Source: DASUBN01 sp050261675
GTDB taxonomy: Bacteria > Pseudomonadota > Gammaproteobacteria > Natronospirales > REEB76
Direction: 5' to 3'
NCBI GenBank assembly: GCA_050261675.1
Contig: JBLNDO010000041.1
Coordinates: forward strand, 1-36,102
DNA length: 36,102 bases
Each line of letters opens with the position of its first letter. The first letter of the stretch is position 1. The notes below the pieces were generated by a model. The model saw only the letters and a program-made list of their open reading frames with translations. It was not told the origin of the DNA and ran no database searches. The translations under genes were made by a program, and so were the position numbers. Shown here piece by piece: positions 24,344-32,458 of the stretch.

Positions 24344-25080
24344 GGCCTCGCTCCCGCCACCACGGCCAAGCCCCGGAGCACGAGGTCGGGACAGTGCTCG
24401 ACCTGCATGGACACGAGCTTCATCAGTCGTTCCGCGTCGCCGCCCGTCAGGATGAAGCGTGTCTCCTTGCCGAGTTCCTTAGTGAGCAGCGCGTGCATGC
24501 GCTCCACCAGACCCGCCGCCGCCTGCCAGCCACCGCTGGTGATGCCGCTCTTGGTGTCCTTGGCGAAAAGCGCGAACTCCCCTTCCCCCTGGTCGGGCAG
24601 TCCGGCGGTGGCGCCGGCCAGTGCCCGGCGCATGGACTGGGGGCCGGGAGCGATGAGCCCCCCTAAGTGCATGCCGCGCTTCGCCAGCGCATCCACGGTG
24701 ATGGCGGTGCCGGCGTCGATGACACAGGACGGCCCGCCGTATATATGGAATGCGCCGATCAAGGCGGCCCAGCGGTCCGCCCCCAGGCGCGCGGGATCGG
24801 TGTAACCGTTCTTGACGCCGGCCTGCTCGGCGGCGGGGATGAGGAATTCCGGCTGCAGCCTGTAGCGTTCGTGGCAGAGGTTGGTGAGGGCCTGGCCCAC
24901 CAGGGGCCCGGCCACGTTGCAGGCGAGCACCCGTTCCGGCGCGGGGCCGTCGAAAGCTCGCGCCAGGGTCTTGAGAAGCTGGTCGTCCAGATGCAGGGCC
25001 GCGTCGTGGCCGTGGAGCCGGCCGCCGTCCAGGCGCGCCCATTTGATGCGGGTATTGCCGATGTCCAGGAGCAGGGTCAT
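24340..25080 (-). CDS. coaX: Type III pantothenate kinase
   Basis: CoaX phosphorylates pantothenate with ATP, the first step of coenzyme A synthesis. The 246-aa product starts MTLLLDIGNTRIKWARLDGG with the P-loop-like DIGNT. RLGADRWAALIGAFH and VIDAGTAITVDAL are the family motifs with the catalytic Asp, and TGGDAERL lies near the C-terminus. The start overlaps the birA stop by 4 nt (ATGA). The frame is open for about 540 nt upstream of this start, but that stretch lies inside birA on the same strand and is not coding. Length is normal. Confidence 0.95.
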   Translation of the reverse strand: MTLLLDIGNTRIKWARLDGGRLHGHDAALHLDDQLLKTLARAFDGPAPERVLACNVAGPLVGQALTNLCHERYRLQPEFLIPAAEQAGVKNGYTDPARLGADRWAALIGAFHIYGGPSCVIDAGTAITVDALAKRGMHLGGLIAPGPQSMRRALAGATAGLPDQGEGEFALFAKDTKSGITSGGWQAAAGLVERMHALLTKELGKETRFILTGGDAERLMKLVSMQVEHCPDLVLRGLAVVAGARP

Positions 25081-26045
25081 CAGGCGATCCTCAGGGAGAC
25101 ATCGCCGGAGACGAAGCGCTTCACGCCTTGGGGCGTGCGCAGCAAGAGCGCCCCCTGCTCGTCCACGCCGGCGGCGACGCCGGTGACGGTCTGCTCGTGG
25201 GAATGGAGGGCCACGGCCCTCCCCGCCACGAGATCGAGGTTCCGCCAGTCCTCGGTGAAGGCGGCGAAGCCCTGGTGGGTGAATTCGTCCAGGGCCGAGA
25301 CCAGCGCCTCGATGAGCGCCGCGGCCAGGGCATTGCGCTCCGGCGGACGATGGTCGGTGAGCGTGGCGAGATCCATCCAGGGCTGGTCGATTTCCCCCGC
25401 CGCCGCCGTGGGCATGCGGACGTTCAGTCCCAGACCGATGACGGCACGGGTGGCGCCCGGGGGCTCGCCCTGGATGTCCACCAGCACGCCGCCGAGCTTG
25501 CGGCCGGCGGCGATCAGGTCGTTGGGCCATTTGATGTTGACGCCGGAAAGCCCCAAGGATTCGAGGGCGCGCACCGCGGCGATGGCGGTAACCATGCCGA
25601 GCGCGGTGAAGCCCGGCGGCCATTCGTCGAAGCGCCAGGCGAGGGAAAGATAGAGGTTGGCGCCGAAGGGCGAGATCCAGCCACGGCCGCGGCGGCCCCG
25701 GCCCGCGGACTGGAATTCCGCGAGGCAGACCCGGGGTTCGCCGGGCTGCTTCTGCAGCCAGGTGTTGGTGGAATCCACCACGTCCAGGATGGCGAGGTCC
25801 TTCAGGCGCTCGCGGCAGGCGGGCGACAGGGCGGCGGAGATGGTATCGGCGTGCAGGAGCTCCAGCGGGTCCGCGAGGCGGTAGCCGCGGCCCGGCACCT
25901 TGAACACGGCGAGGCCGAACTTCTCCAGGGCGTGGATCTTCTTCCAGACGGCGGCACGGGAGACGCCCAGGGATTCGGCGAGCGCCTCGCCGGAATGGAA
26001 GCGGCCGTCGGCGAGCGCATGCAGGATGGCATGGTTGCGGTCCAT
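25080..26045 (-). CDS. birA: Biotin-protein ligase / biotin operon repressor BirA
   Basis: BirA makes biotinyl-AMP and transfers biotin to the carboxyl carrier protein of acetyl-CoA carboxylase. The 321-aa product has an N-terminal winged helix (ILHALADGRFHSGEALAESL, residues 7-26, then SRAAVWKKIHAL) so it can also act as a repressor. The ligase part carries the biotin-binding loop AGRGRRGRGW (114-123), then KWPNDL and GLGLNV. The C-terminal SH3-like domain follows. It lies 10 nt after plsY and overlaps coaX by 4 nt. Confidence 0.95.
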   Translation of the reverse strand: MDRNHAILHALADGRFHSGEALAESLGVSRAAVWKKIHALEKFGLAVFKVPGRGYRLADPLELLHADTISAALSPACRERLKDLAILDVVDSTNTWLQKQPGEPRVCLAEFQSAGRGRRGRGWISPFGANLYLSLAWRFDEWPPGFTALGMVTAIAAVRALESLGLSGVNIKWPNDLIAAGRKLGGVLVDIQGEPPGATRAVIGLGLNVRMPTAAAGEIDQPWMDLATLTDHRPPERNALAAALIEALVSALDEFTHQGFAAFTEDWRNLDLVAGRAVALHSHEQTVTGVAAGVDEQGALLLRTPQGVKRFVSGDVSLRIA

Positions 26046-26055
26046 GGGGCTCGGT

Positions 26056-26697
26056 TCAACCGCGCTTGCGCAGGAGCATGGCGCGCTTGAACTGGTTCTC
26101 GGTGCCGGTGCGCAGCCTCTGGATGTTGCTGCGGTGGGTGTAGAGGATGAAAAGCGCCATGGCGAGGCCGAAGGCGAACTGGGGCGAATCGAGGCCGCAG
26201 CGCAGGAGCAGGAAGAGTGCCACCGACCAGACGGAGAGCACGGTGGAGAGGCCCACGTAACCGGTCAGCATGAGGATGAGCGCGAACACCACGAGGCCGG
26301 GGAGGAGCGCGAGCGGCACGTAGGCGGCGAGCACGCCGAGATAGGTGGCCGCACCCTTGCCGCCGCGGAAACCGAAGAACAACGGGTACACATGGCCCAC
26401 CACCGCGAGCGCCCCGCAGGCGGCCACGGTCCAGCCGCTCGCCAGCGCCTCCCCGCCCGGCACCGGCAGGGGCATGTGGGGCACGGCCAGGGCGGCGAGC
26501 ACCCCCTTGCCCACGTCGATGACCATCACGCCCAAGGCGAAGACCTTGCCCTGGGTCCTGAGCGCGTTGGTGCCGCCGGCGTTGCCGGAGCCCTGGGTGC
26601 GGATATCCACCCCGCCGTAGAGCTTGCCGACGATGAGGCTGCCCAAAAGGGAGCCCAGGAGGTAGGCCAGGAGGCAGCGCAGGCCGAAGGCGAGCAT
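26056..26697 (-). CDS. plsY: Glycerol-3-phosphate acyltransferase PlsY
   Basis: PlsY transfers acyl groups from acyl-phosphate to glycerol-3-phosphate in the inner membrane, starting phospholipid synthesis. The 213-aa product has five hydrophobic segments and the conserved motifs SGNAGGTNALRT (about 37-48) and GGKGAATYLG (about 112-121). Length is typical. It heads the plsY-birA-coaX-SPOR series. It is divergent from the MarR gene; no promoter hexamers stand out upstream on the minus strand. Confidence 0.95.
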   Translation of the reverse strand: MLAFGLRCLLAYLLGSLLGSLIVGKLYGGVDIRTQGSGNAGGTNALRTQGKVFALGVMVIDVGKGVLAALAVPHMPLPVPGGEALASGWTVAACGALAVVGHVYPLFFGFRGGKGAATYLGVLAAYVPLALLPGLVVFALILMLTGYVGLSTVLSVWSVALFLLLRCGLDSPQFAFGLAMALFILYTHRSNIQRLRTGTENQFKRAMLLRKRG

Positions 26698-26779
26698 GGG
26701 GCACCGTGGCTGTAAACCGGTGGGGTCATTCTAGCAGGGGGGCCCGGGAGGCCTTATGGAGCGGGGGTTTCCGGGGGGC

Positions 26780-26808
26780 TTGAAAAACATTATGTCATAT
26801 AACATAAT
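26780..26808 (+). promoter_or_regulatory. Promoter and palindromic operator of the marR gene
   Basis: TTGAAA (26780-26785), 17 nt and CATAAT (26803-26808) form a good sigma-70 promoter. ATTATGT (26789-26795) and ACATAAT (26802-26808) form perfect 7-bp arms spaced by 6 nt, lying across the spacer and the -10. Such placement lets a bound MarR dimer block the promoter, so autoregulation is likely. Confidence 0.7.
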
Positions 26809-26866
26809 ACGCATGCATCCAATTAGGGTCCTAAAGGACTACTGTCGGGGATAGGGGACTAGGGAA

Positions 26867-27331
26867 ATGGACGACGATCCGATGCGAGACATCTTCATGG
26901 ATCTGCGGCGCATCATGCGCGCCATGGACGTGTACAGCCGGCAGCTCTCCGGCAGCCACGGACTCACGGGCCCGCAGATGCTTTGCCTGCGCGAAATCTC
27001 GATGCAAGGCACGCTCACCACCGGCGCCCTCGCCTTGGCGGTGGCCCTGAGCCCCGCCACCCTCACCGGTATCCTGGACCGCCTGGAAGTGCGCGGCCTC
27101 GTCAGCCGCGAGCGGCGCCCGGAAGACAAGCGCCGCGTGCTGGTCTCGCTCACGCCCCTCGGCCAGCAGATGTCCCAGGAACTCCCCTCCCCGCTTCAAG
27201 ACCGCTTCGGTGCGCGCCTCGCGGAACTTCCGCCGGAGGAACAATCCGCCATCCGCCGGGCGCTCGAAAAGGTGGCGAAGATGATGGAAGAGGGTTCGGC
27301 GCCGAACGGGCGGAACGGCAAGAAGAAATAA
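26867..27331 (+). CDS. MarR-family transcriptional regulator
   Basis: The 154-aa product has a winged helix at about residues 30-105 with GLTGPQMLCLREI, the recognition helix ALSPATLTGILDRLEVRGLV and the wing RERRPEDKRRVLVSLTPLG, a match to the DxRR motif. A basic C-terminus (NGRNGKKK) follows the dimerisation helices. MarR proteins usually bind phenolic or similar ligands and repress adjacent genes. A palindromic operator overlaps its own promoter at 26789. The downstream lipid kinase gene starts 93 nt after it and may be co-regulated. The ligand is unknown. Confidence 0.9.
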   Translation: MDDDPMRDIFMDLRRIMRAMDVYSRQLSGSHGLTGPQMLCLREISMQGTLTTGALALAVALSPATLTGILDRLEVRGLVSRERRPEDKRRVLVSLTPLGQQMSQELPSPLQDRFGARLAELPPEEQSAIRRALEKVAKMMEEGSAPNGRNGKKK

Positions 27332-27424
27332 ACCGGGTCACGCCCCCGACTCAATCGAGTAAGCTAGGCCGCACCTCGGGGATGGGGACGGCATGAATAC
27401 CCTGCAATCAAGAAAGCGCGGCGC

Positions 27425-28312
27425 ATGAGCACCCGCGCGGCACTCGTCGTGAATCCGGAGGCCGGACGCGGCCTCGGTCGCGAGATGGGTCCCGCCATCG
27501 CGCGCTATCTCCAGGAACTCGGCCTGCCGGCCCACGTGCACAACAGCACCGGGCCCGGAGACGTGCGCCGCAAGGTGCGCGCGGCCCTCGCGACGCGGCC
27601 GCCGGTGCTGGTGGTGGCAGGCGGCGACGGCACGGTCCACGAGGCGGTGAACGGCTGGATGGACGCGGGCGGCGGCGCGCCGCTCGCGGTGGTGCCGGTA
27701 GGCACGGGCAACGATTTCGCGAAGATGCTCTCCATGAGCCTCGATTGGCGCGAGGCCTGCTGGCGGGCGGTGCGCCGCGACACCCGGCGCGTGGACGTGG
27801 CGCGCTGCAATGACTACCACTTCGCCAACAGCCTGGGCATAGGCTTCGACGCCCAGGTGGCATTGGAGGCCAACGGCATCCAGTGGCTGCGCGGCAACGC
27901 GGTCTACGGCCTGGCCCTCGCCAAAATCCTGCTGCTGCACCATTCCCGGCCGCGGATCCGGGTGAGCCACGACGGCGAGCAACTGGACACGGACATCACC
28001 CTGCTCACCATCAACAACGGCCGGGTGGAAGGCGGTGCTTTCGTGATGGCGCCGGAGGCGGAGATCGACGACGGCCTCCTGGACGTAGTGCTGGCCAAGG
28101 GCATGGGACGGCTCGGCATCCTGCAGCTCCTGCCGCAGGTGCTGAAAGGCCAGCACATGGCCCACCCCAAAGTGGTGCAGTTCCGCACAGCCAGACTCAC
28201 GGTGGAATCAGAGACGCCGTTACACATCCACGCGGACGGCGAATTGACCTACACCGGGGCTACACGCCTGGATATTGAGGTTCTGCCGAAGCGTCTGGAA
28301 GTCGTGGTCTAA
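27425..28312 (+). CDS. Diacylglycerol kinase-family lipid kinase (YegS/DagK fold)
   Basis: The 295-aa product has the catalytic-domain hallmarks LVVNPEAGRG (7-16), AGGDGT (65-70) and VPVGTGNDFAKML (about 96-108). The second domain contains NSLGIGFDAQV and TINNGRVEGGAFVMAPEAEIDDGLLDVV, the usual order for DAGKc proteins. The enzyme should phosphorylate a lipid such as diacylglycerol or a sphingoid base using ATP. It lies 93 nt after marR on the same strand and ends 1 nt before the stop of the convergent EamA gene. The exact lipid is not predictable. Confidence 0.9.
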   Translation: MSTRAALVVNPEAGRGLGREMGPAIARYLQELGLPAHVHNSTGPGDVRRKVRAALATRPPVLVVAGGDGTVHEAVNGWMDAGGGAPLAVVPVGTGNDFAKMLSMSLDWREACWRAVRRDTRRVDVARCNDYHFANSLGIGFDAQVALEANGIQWLRGNAVYGLALAKILLLHHSRPRIRVSHDGEQLDTDITLLTINNGRVEGGAFVMAPEAEIDDGLLDVVLAKGMGRLGILQLLPQVLKGQHMAHPKVVQFRTARLTVESETPLHIHADGELTYTGATRLDIEVLPKRLEVVV

Positions 28313-28313
28313 G

Positions 28314-29174
28314 TCAGGCCGGCTTGGCCGGACGCGCTTTCAAAGAACCCAGGTAGATAGCCACGAGTGTCAGGACGGCGCCGGTGATCTCGATGGTGCT
28401 GAAATGCCGCCCGAAGAAAACTCCGTCCCAAATGAAAGCGCAGGCCGGCTGCAGGAGCAGCACCAGGCCCACCTGCGATGCGCTCACCTTGGCCATGCTG
28501 CTGGAGATGAGCACCCAGCCCAGGACCTGGGGCACCAGGCCGTAGAGCAGGAGCCAGCCCGCGTCCGTCCAGCCTGGAATGGCGAAAGACACCCCCTCCC
28601 CCAGCATGGACAAGGCCAGGATGGCGGCGGTGGCGAAGGAGGTGACGGTGATGGCGGCATAGGGGGAACCGGCGCCGCCCCGGTACCTGCGCAGCGCCAG
28701 CAGGTATCCCGCATAGCTCACGGCGGCCAGCAGGGAGAGGATCACGCCGTAACGGTAATCCGCGGAGAGGTGGGCCCAGTCCGCACCCACCAGGAGCGCC
28801 AAGCCCGCCATGGCGAGCAGGATGGCAAACCACTGGAAGGCCGTGAGCCGCTCATGCAGGAAGGTGACGCCCACCGCCGCCAACACGAATACCTGGAAGT
28901 TGGCCAAGAGCGTGGCGACGCCGGGGCCGACGTAGAGGATGCTGCGGTGCCAGAGAAAGAGGTCTAGCGCGAAGAACAGCGCCGCGAGGCAGAGGATGCC
29001 AAAGGACTTGGGGGGCATCACCGGGCGCTCGCGGCGCCAGAGCATGACGAGGAGCAGGATCAGCCCGCCGAAGAACACGCGGTAGAAGCCGCTTACGGTG
29101 GGCGGCACGTGCACGAGCTTCACGAACACCGCCGAGAAGCTGATGGCGATGGCACCTAAAACCAATTGAAGCAT
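28314..29174 (-). CDS. EamA-family (DMT superfamily) transporter
   Basis: The 286-aa product has about ten hydrophobic segments arranged as two EamA repeats (about 5-135 and 150-280). LYVGPGVATLLANFQVFVLA in the first and YGLVPQVLGWVLISSSMAKV in the second are the internally similar segments expected. Members export amino acids, metabolites or take up others; the substrate here is unknown. It is convergent with the lipid kinase gene. Repeat copy C and the CBS gene lie upstream. Confidence 0.88.
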   Translation of the reverse strand: MLQLVLGAIAISFSAVFVKLVHVPPTVSGFYRVFFGGLILLLVMLWRRERPVMPPKSFGILCLAALFFALDLFLWHRSILYVGPGVATLLANFQVFVLAAVGVTFLHERLTAFQWFAILLAMAGLALLVGADWAHLSADYRYGVILSLLAAVSYAGYLLALRRYRGGAGSPYAAITVTSFATAAILALSMLGEGVSFAIPGWTDAGWLLLYGLVPQVLGWVLISSSMAKVSASQVGLVLLLQPACAFIWDGVFFGRHFSTIEITGAVLTLVAIYLGSLKARPAKPA

Positions 29175-29251
29175 AGTTATCCGCGCACGATGTAAATGAG
29201 CGCGAAGCTTAACATGCCTCTTTCTTCACACTGCACGGATGAAAGGATGCT

Positions 29252-29389
29252 CAAAAGCGTCGCGAGCGAAGGCAGAACGGTGAATCGCATGCGATTCACC
29301 GGGAGGCGAGCAACCGGAGCGTACTCTTCTGGTACGTGAGGATTGCGAGCCGGACCGCAACAAAGTTATGCCGAGCGCAGCAGCTTTTG
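29252..29389 (+). repeat. Dispersed palindromic repeat, family 1, copy C
   Basis: The core GGAGCGTACTCTTCTGGTAC is followed by GTGAGGATTGCGAGCC. A perfect palindrome GGTGAATCGCATGCGATTCA lies on the left side, and CAAAAGC and GCTTTTG edges face each other. It lies 9 nt after the CBS gene stop. The sequence just outside, GATGAAAGGATGCTC (29239), also occurs before ppx. The rest of the 29175-29398 gap is unremarkable. Confidence 0.8.
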
Positions 29390-29398
29390 AGCCTAACC

Positions 29399-29989
29399 TT
29401 AATGAGTTAAGGCAGCTTCTAATTCTGCAAACGTATAGGCGATCCCCGCGGTCTCGACCGGCATGCCCAGCTGGCGGCTGATGCGGGTGGCGGAGAAGAT
29501 GCCGCGGATGACGGCGCTCTTGCCGCGGGGCTCCACCACGAGGGCGTGCTGGCGGCCGGTGCGCTTCAGGGTCTGGATGATGTCGCCGATGCGCGCGTCT
29601 TCCACGTCGTGCAGCGAGAGGGTCTCGAGCCGGTCCGCCGGCGTCATGATGTCGGCGACGCGGATCTCCCCGAAGCCCACGCCCACGTCGTTCTGGTAGC
29701 GCACCGGGCGGTCGCCCTTCAAGTCGCGCAGGGTGATGAGGCCGAGGAGGTTCTGGTCCGCGTCCTGCACGAACAGGAGCCGCACTTTGGCGTGCTTCAT
29801 GATCGCTTCGGCGCGGTGCAGGCTCGCGTCCGGTTCCACCGTGGCGGCGGCGACCCGGGAAAGGTCGGTCATGGCGTCGGTGGCAGGATTCTCGGGCGTG
29901 ACGTGGTCGGGCAGCGATTGCCCGGGCCGCATCAGCCCCGTCCCGGCAGGCGCCAGCGTGAGGGACAAGGCCCGGTATGGAATGCTCAT
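29399..29989 (-). CDS. CBS-domain pair protein
   Basis: The 196-aa product holds two CBS repeats: about 48-103 (VEPDASLHRAEAIMKHAKVRLLFV, GLITLRDLKGD) and about 112-175 (VADIMTPADRLETLSLHDVE, HALVVEPRGKSAVIRGIFSATRI). CBS pairs bind adenine nucleotides and regulate enzymes or channels; here the pair stands alone, so its target is unknown. No membrane segment or DNA-binding domain is seen. Repeat copy C follows its stop within 10 nt, and copy D lies upstream. Confidence 0.88.
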   Translation of the reverse strand: MSIPYRALSLTLAPAGTGLMRPGQSLPDHVTPENPATDAMTDLSRVAAATVEPDASLHRAEAIMKHAKVRLLFVQDADQNLLGLITLRDLKGDRPVRYQNDVGVGFGEIRVADIMTPADRLETLSLHDVEDARIGDIIQTLKRTGRQHALVVEPRGKSAVIRGIFSATRISRQLGMPVETAGIAYTFAELEAALTH

Positions 29990-30094
29990 GACACTTCTTC
30001 CCGTGTCACGGCGGCGAAAATCGTCGCCTTCACCATTCCTAACACTAATCCTTGGATCCGGTTTACGCCAAATCCATTAAACCGAAGGATTTCG

Positions 30095-30196
30095 GACTCG
30101 GGCTAGGCACGCGAGGCGAGCAGGAAGGAGCGTACCCTTAATGTACGTGACCGACTGCGAGCCCGATGCGTAACGACGCCCTAGGCCAAAAGACCC
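30095..30196 (+). repeat. Dispersed palindromic repeat, family 1, copy D
   Basis: The core GGAGCGTACCCTTAATGTAC is followed by GTGACCGACTGCGAGCC. TCGGGCT and AGCCCGA arms face each other around it. The right edge GGCCAAAAGACCCAG resembles that of copy B and lies 8 nt from the stop of the dioxygenase gene. The rest of the 29990-30203 gap shows nothing recognisable. Confidence 0.75.
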
Positions 30197-30203
30197 AGTT
30201 TAA

Positions 30204-30875
30204 TTATAGCTCCGACCACATGCGCATGAGATTGGCGCGAATTTTACTGAGTTTCATGGCCTCCACGGATCCGGGCGCCTGGTTGCGCGCCCAGCGGGCG
30301 AGGTCCATGAGGTCGAGCAGGATGTCGCGGCGGGCTTCTTCGCGCACGAAGCTCTGCACCCAGGTGACGGCCGCGATCCGACTGCCGCGGGTGACGGGTT
30401 CCACCCGATGAATGCTGGTGGAGTTATAGACGACGGCGGAGCCGGCGGCCATCTTCACGCTCGCTGCTTCGGCGTCGCTGTTGATGACGAGCGCGCCGCC
30501 GTCGTAATCCTTGGGATCGCTGATGAACACGGTGACGGAGAGGTCCGCGCGCATGGGGTCGCCGCCGCCCATGATGGCGTTGTCCACGTGGCTGCCGTAT
30601 TCCATGCCGGCGTCGTAACGGTTGAACATGGGCGGCAACACCCGCCGCGGCAGCGCAAGCTGGGTGATGGGCTCGCACTTCAGGAGCGCGGCGGTGACGA
30701 TGCGCCGCGATTCCTCGAGCTTCTGCTCCTGGGGGGTGACCTGCAGGTTCTTCTTCACGTCGCGCACCGCGACGCCCGCGGTGGCGCGGCCGTCCTCGAA
30801 TTTCACGTCGGCGAGCGCCGTGCGGATGGCCCCCACCTCGGCGGTGCTCAGCAGGCCGTCGATCTTCAGCAGCAT
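30204..30875 (-). CDS. PKHD-type 2-oxoglutarate/Fe(II) hydroxylase (PiuC/YbiX-like)
   Basis: The 223-aa product is a Fe(II)/2-oxoglutarate-dependent dioxygenase. The metal triad is HVD (His96, Asp98) and His156 in STSIHRVEPV, with Arg166 in GSRIAAVTW as the 2-oxoglutarate ligand. RADLSVTVFISDPKDYDGG between them is the family signature. Length matches PiuC/YbiX proteins. In other bacteria the family is linked to iron uptake, but no TonB receptor is adjacent, and the substrate is unknown. It is divergent from the arginase gene, with a 12-bp perfect palindrome between them. Confidence 0.92.
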   Translation of the reverse strand: MLLKIDGLLSTAEVGAIRTALADVKFEDGRATAGVAVRDVKKNLQVTPQEQKLEESRRIVTAALLKCEPITQLALPRRVLPPMFNRYDAGMEYGSHVDNAIMGGGDPMRADLSVTVFISDPKDYDGGALVINSDAEAASVKMAAGSAVVYNSTSIHRVEPVTRGSRIAAVTWVQSFVREEARRDILLDLMDLARWARNQAPGSVEAMKLSKIRANLMRMWSEL

Positions 30876-30947
30876 GGATATATTCCTTGTGTACCCCAGG
30901 GGACATGAGACCCGCTCGCGGCGGGAGTGTCAATATGCACGAAAAGA

Positions 30948-30972
30948 GTGAATATTCACGGCATGCTACAAT
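30948..30972 (+). promoter_or_regulatory. Palindrome and extended -10 upstream of arginase
   Basis: GTGAATATTCAC (30948-30959) is a perfect 12-bp palindrome. It is followed by TGCTACAAT (30964-30972), an extended -10 TGn-TACAAT on the plus strand. The palindrome sits in the -35/spacer region, so a regulator bound there could affect arginase and perhaps the divergent dioxygenase. No matching -35 is seen. Confidence 0.5.
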
Positions 30973-31008
30973 GCCCCCCACGAATACCAACGCCTTCCGG
31001 TTAGTCCC

Positions 31009-31923
31009 TTGCCTCCCAAGAAGATCCGCATCACCAATGTGCACCTGGACCTCGGCGCCGGGCGCCGCGGCACGGACATGGGCTCGTCCGCCATGCACGT
31101 GGCCGGCGTGGTCCCCGCCCTGAAGAAAATCGGCCACGAAGTGGTCGGCATGCGCAACATCGGGCAGGTCGCCGCGGAAGCCGCGGAGATCGGCGAGAAG
31201 AACGCCCGCTACCTCGGCATCATCAGCGAGGTATGCCGCGACCTGGCGGGGACCGTGGAAGACACCATGGACAAGGGGGAATTCCCGCTGGTCCTGGGCG
31301 GCGACCATTCCCAGGCCATCGGCACCATCTCCGGCATCGCCAAGCACCTGCGCCGCCAGAACCAGGACCTGGGGGTCTTCTGGTGCGACGCCCACACGGA
31401 CATGAACACCCCGGACACGAGCCCCTCCGGCAACATCCACGGCATGCCCCTCTCGGTGCTGCTCGGCCGCGGCCCCAAGGAGCTCACTTCCATCAGCGGC
31501 CGGGCACCGGCCCTGAAGCCCGAGAACGTGGTGATCTTCGGGGTGCGCCAGGTGGACGGCAAGGAGGCCAAGGTGGTGAAGGAGCTGGGCGTGCGTGTGT
31601 TCACCATGAGCGAGATCGACGCCCGCGGCGCCTCCGCCTGCCTGGACGAGGCCATGGAGATCCTCGGCAAGGCCTCCGGCGGCATCCACCTCTCCTACGA
31701 CCTGGACGGCTCGGACCCCATGGTGGCCCCGGGCGTGGGCACGCCGGTGCCGGGCGGCCTCAATTTCCGCGAGTCGCACCTGGTCTGCGAGGTGCTCGCC
31801 CGAAGCAATAAACTCGTCGGCATGGAAGTGGTCGAACTCAATCCGACCATGGATACCGAGAACAAGACCGGGAAATTTGCGGTGTGGCTGATTCAATCAG
31901 CTCTCGGAAGGACCATTCTCTAA
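31009..31923 (+). CDS. rocF: Arginase
   Basis: Arginase hydrolyses arginine to ornithine and urea using two Mn ions. The 304-aa product has all metal-ligand motifs: LGGDHS (His100), WCDAHTDMN (Asp127, His129, Asp131) and SYDLDGSDP (Asp231, Asp233). SPSGNIHGMPL is the substrate loop. Length is typical. The start is TTG with no clear Shine-Dalgarno; in-frame upstream there is no ATG or GTG before a stop at 30949. Ornithine is the substrate of OlsB, but olsB lies 21 kb away, so a link is only an inference. ATG codons further in would remove conserved residues. Confidence 0.93.
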   Translation: MPPKKIRITNVHLDLGAGRRGTDMGSSAMHVAGVVPALKKIGHEVVGMRNIGQVAAEAAEIGEKNARYLGIISEVCRDLAGTVEDTMDKGEFPLVLGGDHSQAIGTISGIAKHLRRQNQDLGVFWCDAHTDMNTPDTSPSGNIHGMPLSVLLGRGPKELTSISGRAPALKPENVVIFGVRQVDGKEAKVVKELGVRVFTMSEIDARGASACLDEAMEILGKASGGIHLSYDLDGSDPMVAPGVGTPVPGGLNFRESHLVCEVLARSNKLVGMEVVELNPTMDTENKTGKFAVWLIQSALGRTIL

Positions 31924-31984
31924 GCACCCCTCATCCCCTGCTCTTCTCCAAAGGGAGAAGGGTTGATGAAGGATATTCGATCAA

Positions 31985-32016
31985 GATCTGGATCCCGGCT
32001 TTCGCCGGGATGACGA
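31985..32016 (+). repeat. Small dispersed palindromic element
   Basis: GATCTGGATCCCGGCTTTCG with TCCCGGC and GCCGGGA arms (7 bp, TTTC loop) followed by TGACGAAG matches the widespread proteobacterial intergenic element whose translation reads WIPAFAGMT. It lies between arginase and the AhpD-like gene. Upstream, TCTCCAAAGGGAGA adds another small palindrome. Confidence 0.65.
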
Positions 32017-32036
32017 AGCCGCAGAGAGGGCCAGCG

Positions 32037-32390
32037 ATGGGCAAGCGCGTCAAAGAATTCAACGAATTCAGAACCAAGATGAACGAGCGCATCCTGGCGG
32101 AAGACAATCGCGTGATCAAGAGGGTGTTCTCCGTTGATAGCTTGACCTATCAGGAGGGCGCACTTTCCAAAAAGACAAAAGAATTGCTCGGACTTTCGAC
32201 TTCCATGGTGCTGCGCTGCGACGACTGCGTGAGCTACCACATCGGCCAGTGCATCGAATCGGGCTGCAGCAAGGAAGAAATCGTGGAAGCCATGAGTGTA
32301 GCGCTGGTCGTTGGCGGCACGATAGTGATTCCTCACATGAGGCGAGCTATTGCCTTTATGGATGAAATGTTGGAAGAAAAGGCGGGCTAA
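32037..32390 (+). CDS. AhpD-like carboxymuconolactone decarboxylase family protein
   Basis: The 117-aa product starts MGKRVKEFNEFRTKM with GAGAGG upstream; the in-frame extension crosses a repeat and is rejected. The redox motif CDDCVSYH (Cys-x-x-Cys with His four residues later) is that of AhpD and related peroxidase-reducing proteins, so disulfide chemistry is likely. GCSKEEIVEAMSVALVVGG is the typical following helix. Family proteins form trimers or hexamers. Substrate unknown. Confidence 0.9.
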   Translation: MGKRVKEFNEFRTKMNERILAEDNRVIKRVFSVDSLTYQEGALSKKTKELLGLSTSMVLRCDDCVSYHIGQCIESGCSKEEIVEAMSVALVVGGTIVIPHMRRAIAFMDEMLEEKAG

Positions 32391-32410
32391 ATACCCCACA
32401 CCGGATAATA

Positions 32411-32434
32411 GAAAGGGGCCGCCAGGCCCCTTTC
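32411..32434 (+). terminator. Bidirectional intrinsic terminator
   Basis: GAAAGGGGCC and GGCCCCTTTC form a perfect 10-bp stem with a 4-nt loop between convergent genes. T-rich bases follow on the plus strand (TCTTCG) and TATTAT on the minus strand, so it probably serves both. Confidence 0.8.
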
Positions 32435-32458
32435 TCTTCGATGCGCTCGGTGTACCAG

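Noticed and set aside
24340..25623. 427-codon frame extending coaX upstream
   Set aside because: The added 180 residues lie inside birA on the same strand and are Arg/His-rich shadow sequence; CoaX homology starts at 25080.
31884..32036. N-terminal extension of the AhpD-like protein
   Set aside because: It translates a dispersed palindromic element (WIPAFAGMT) and overlaps arginase; the start at 32037 has an RBS.
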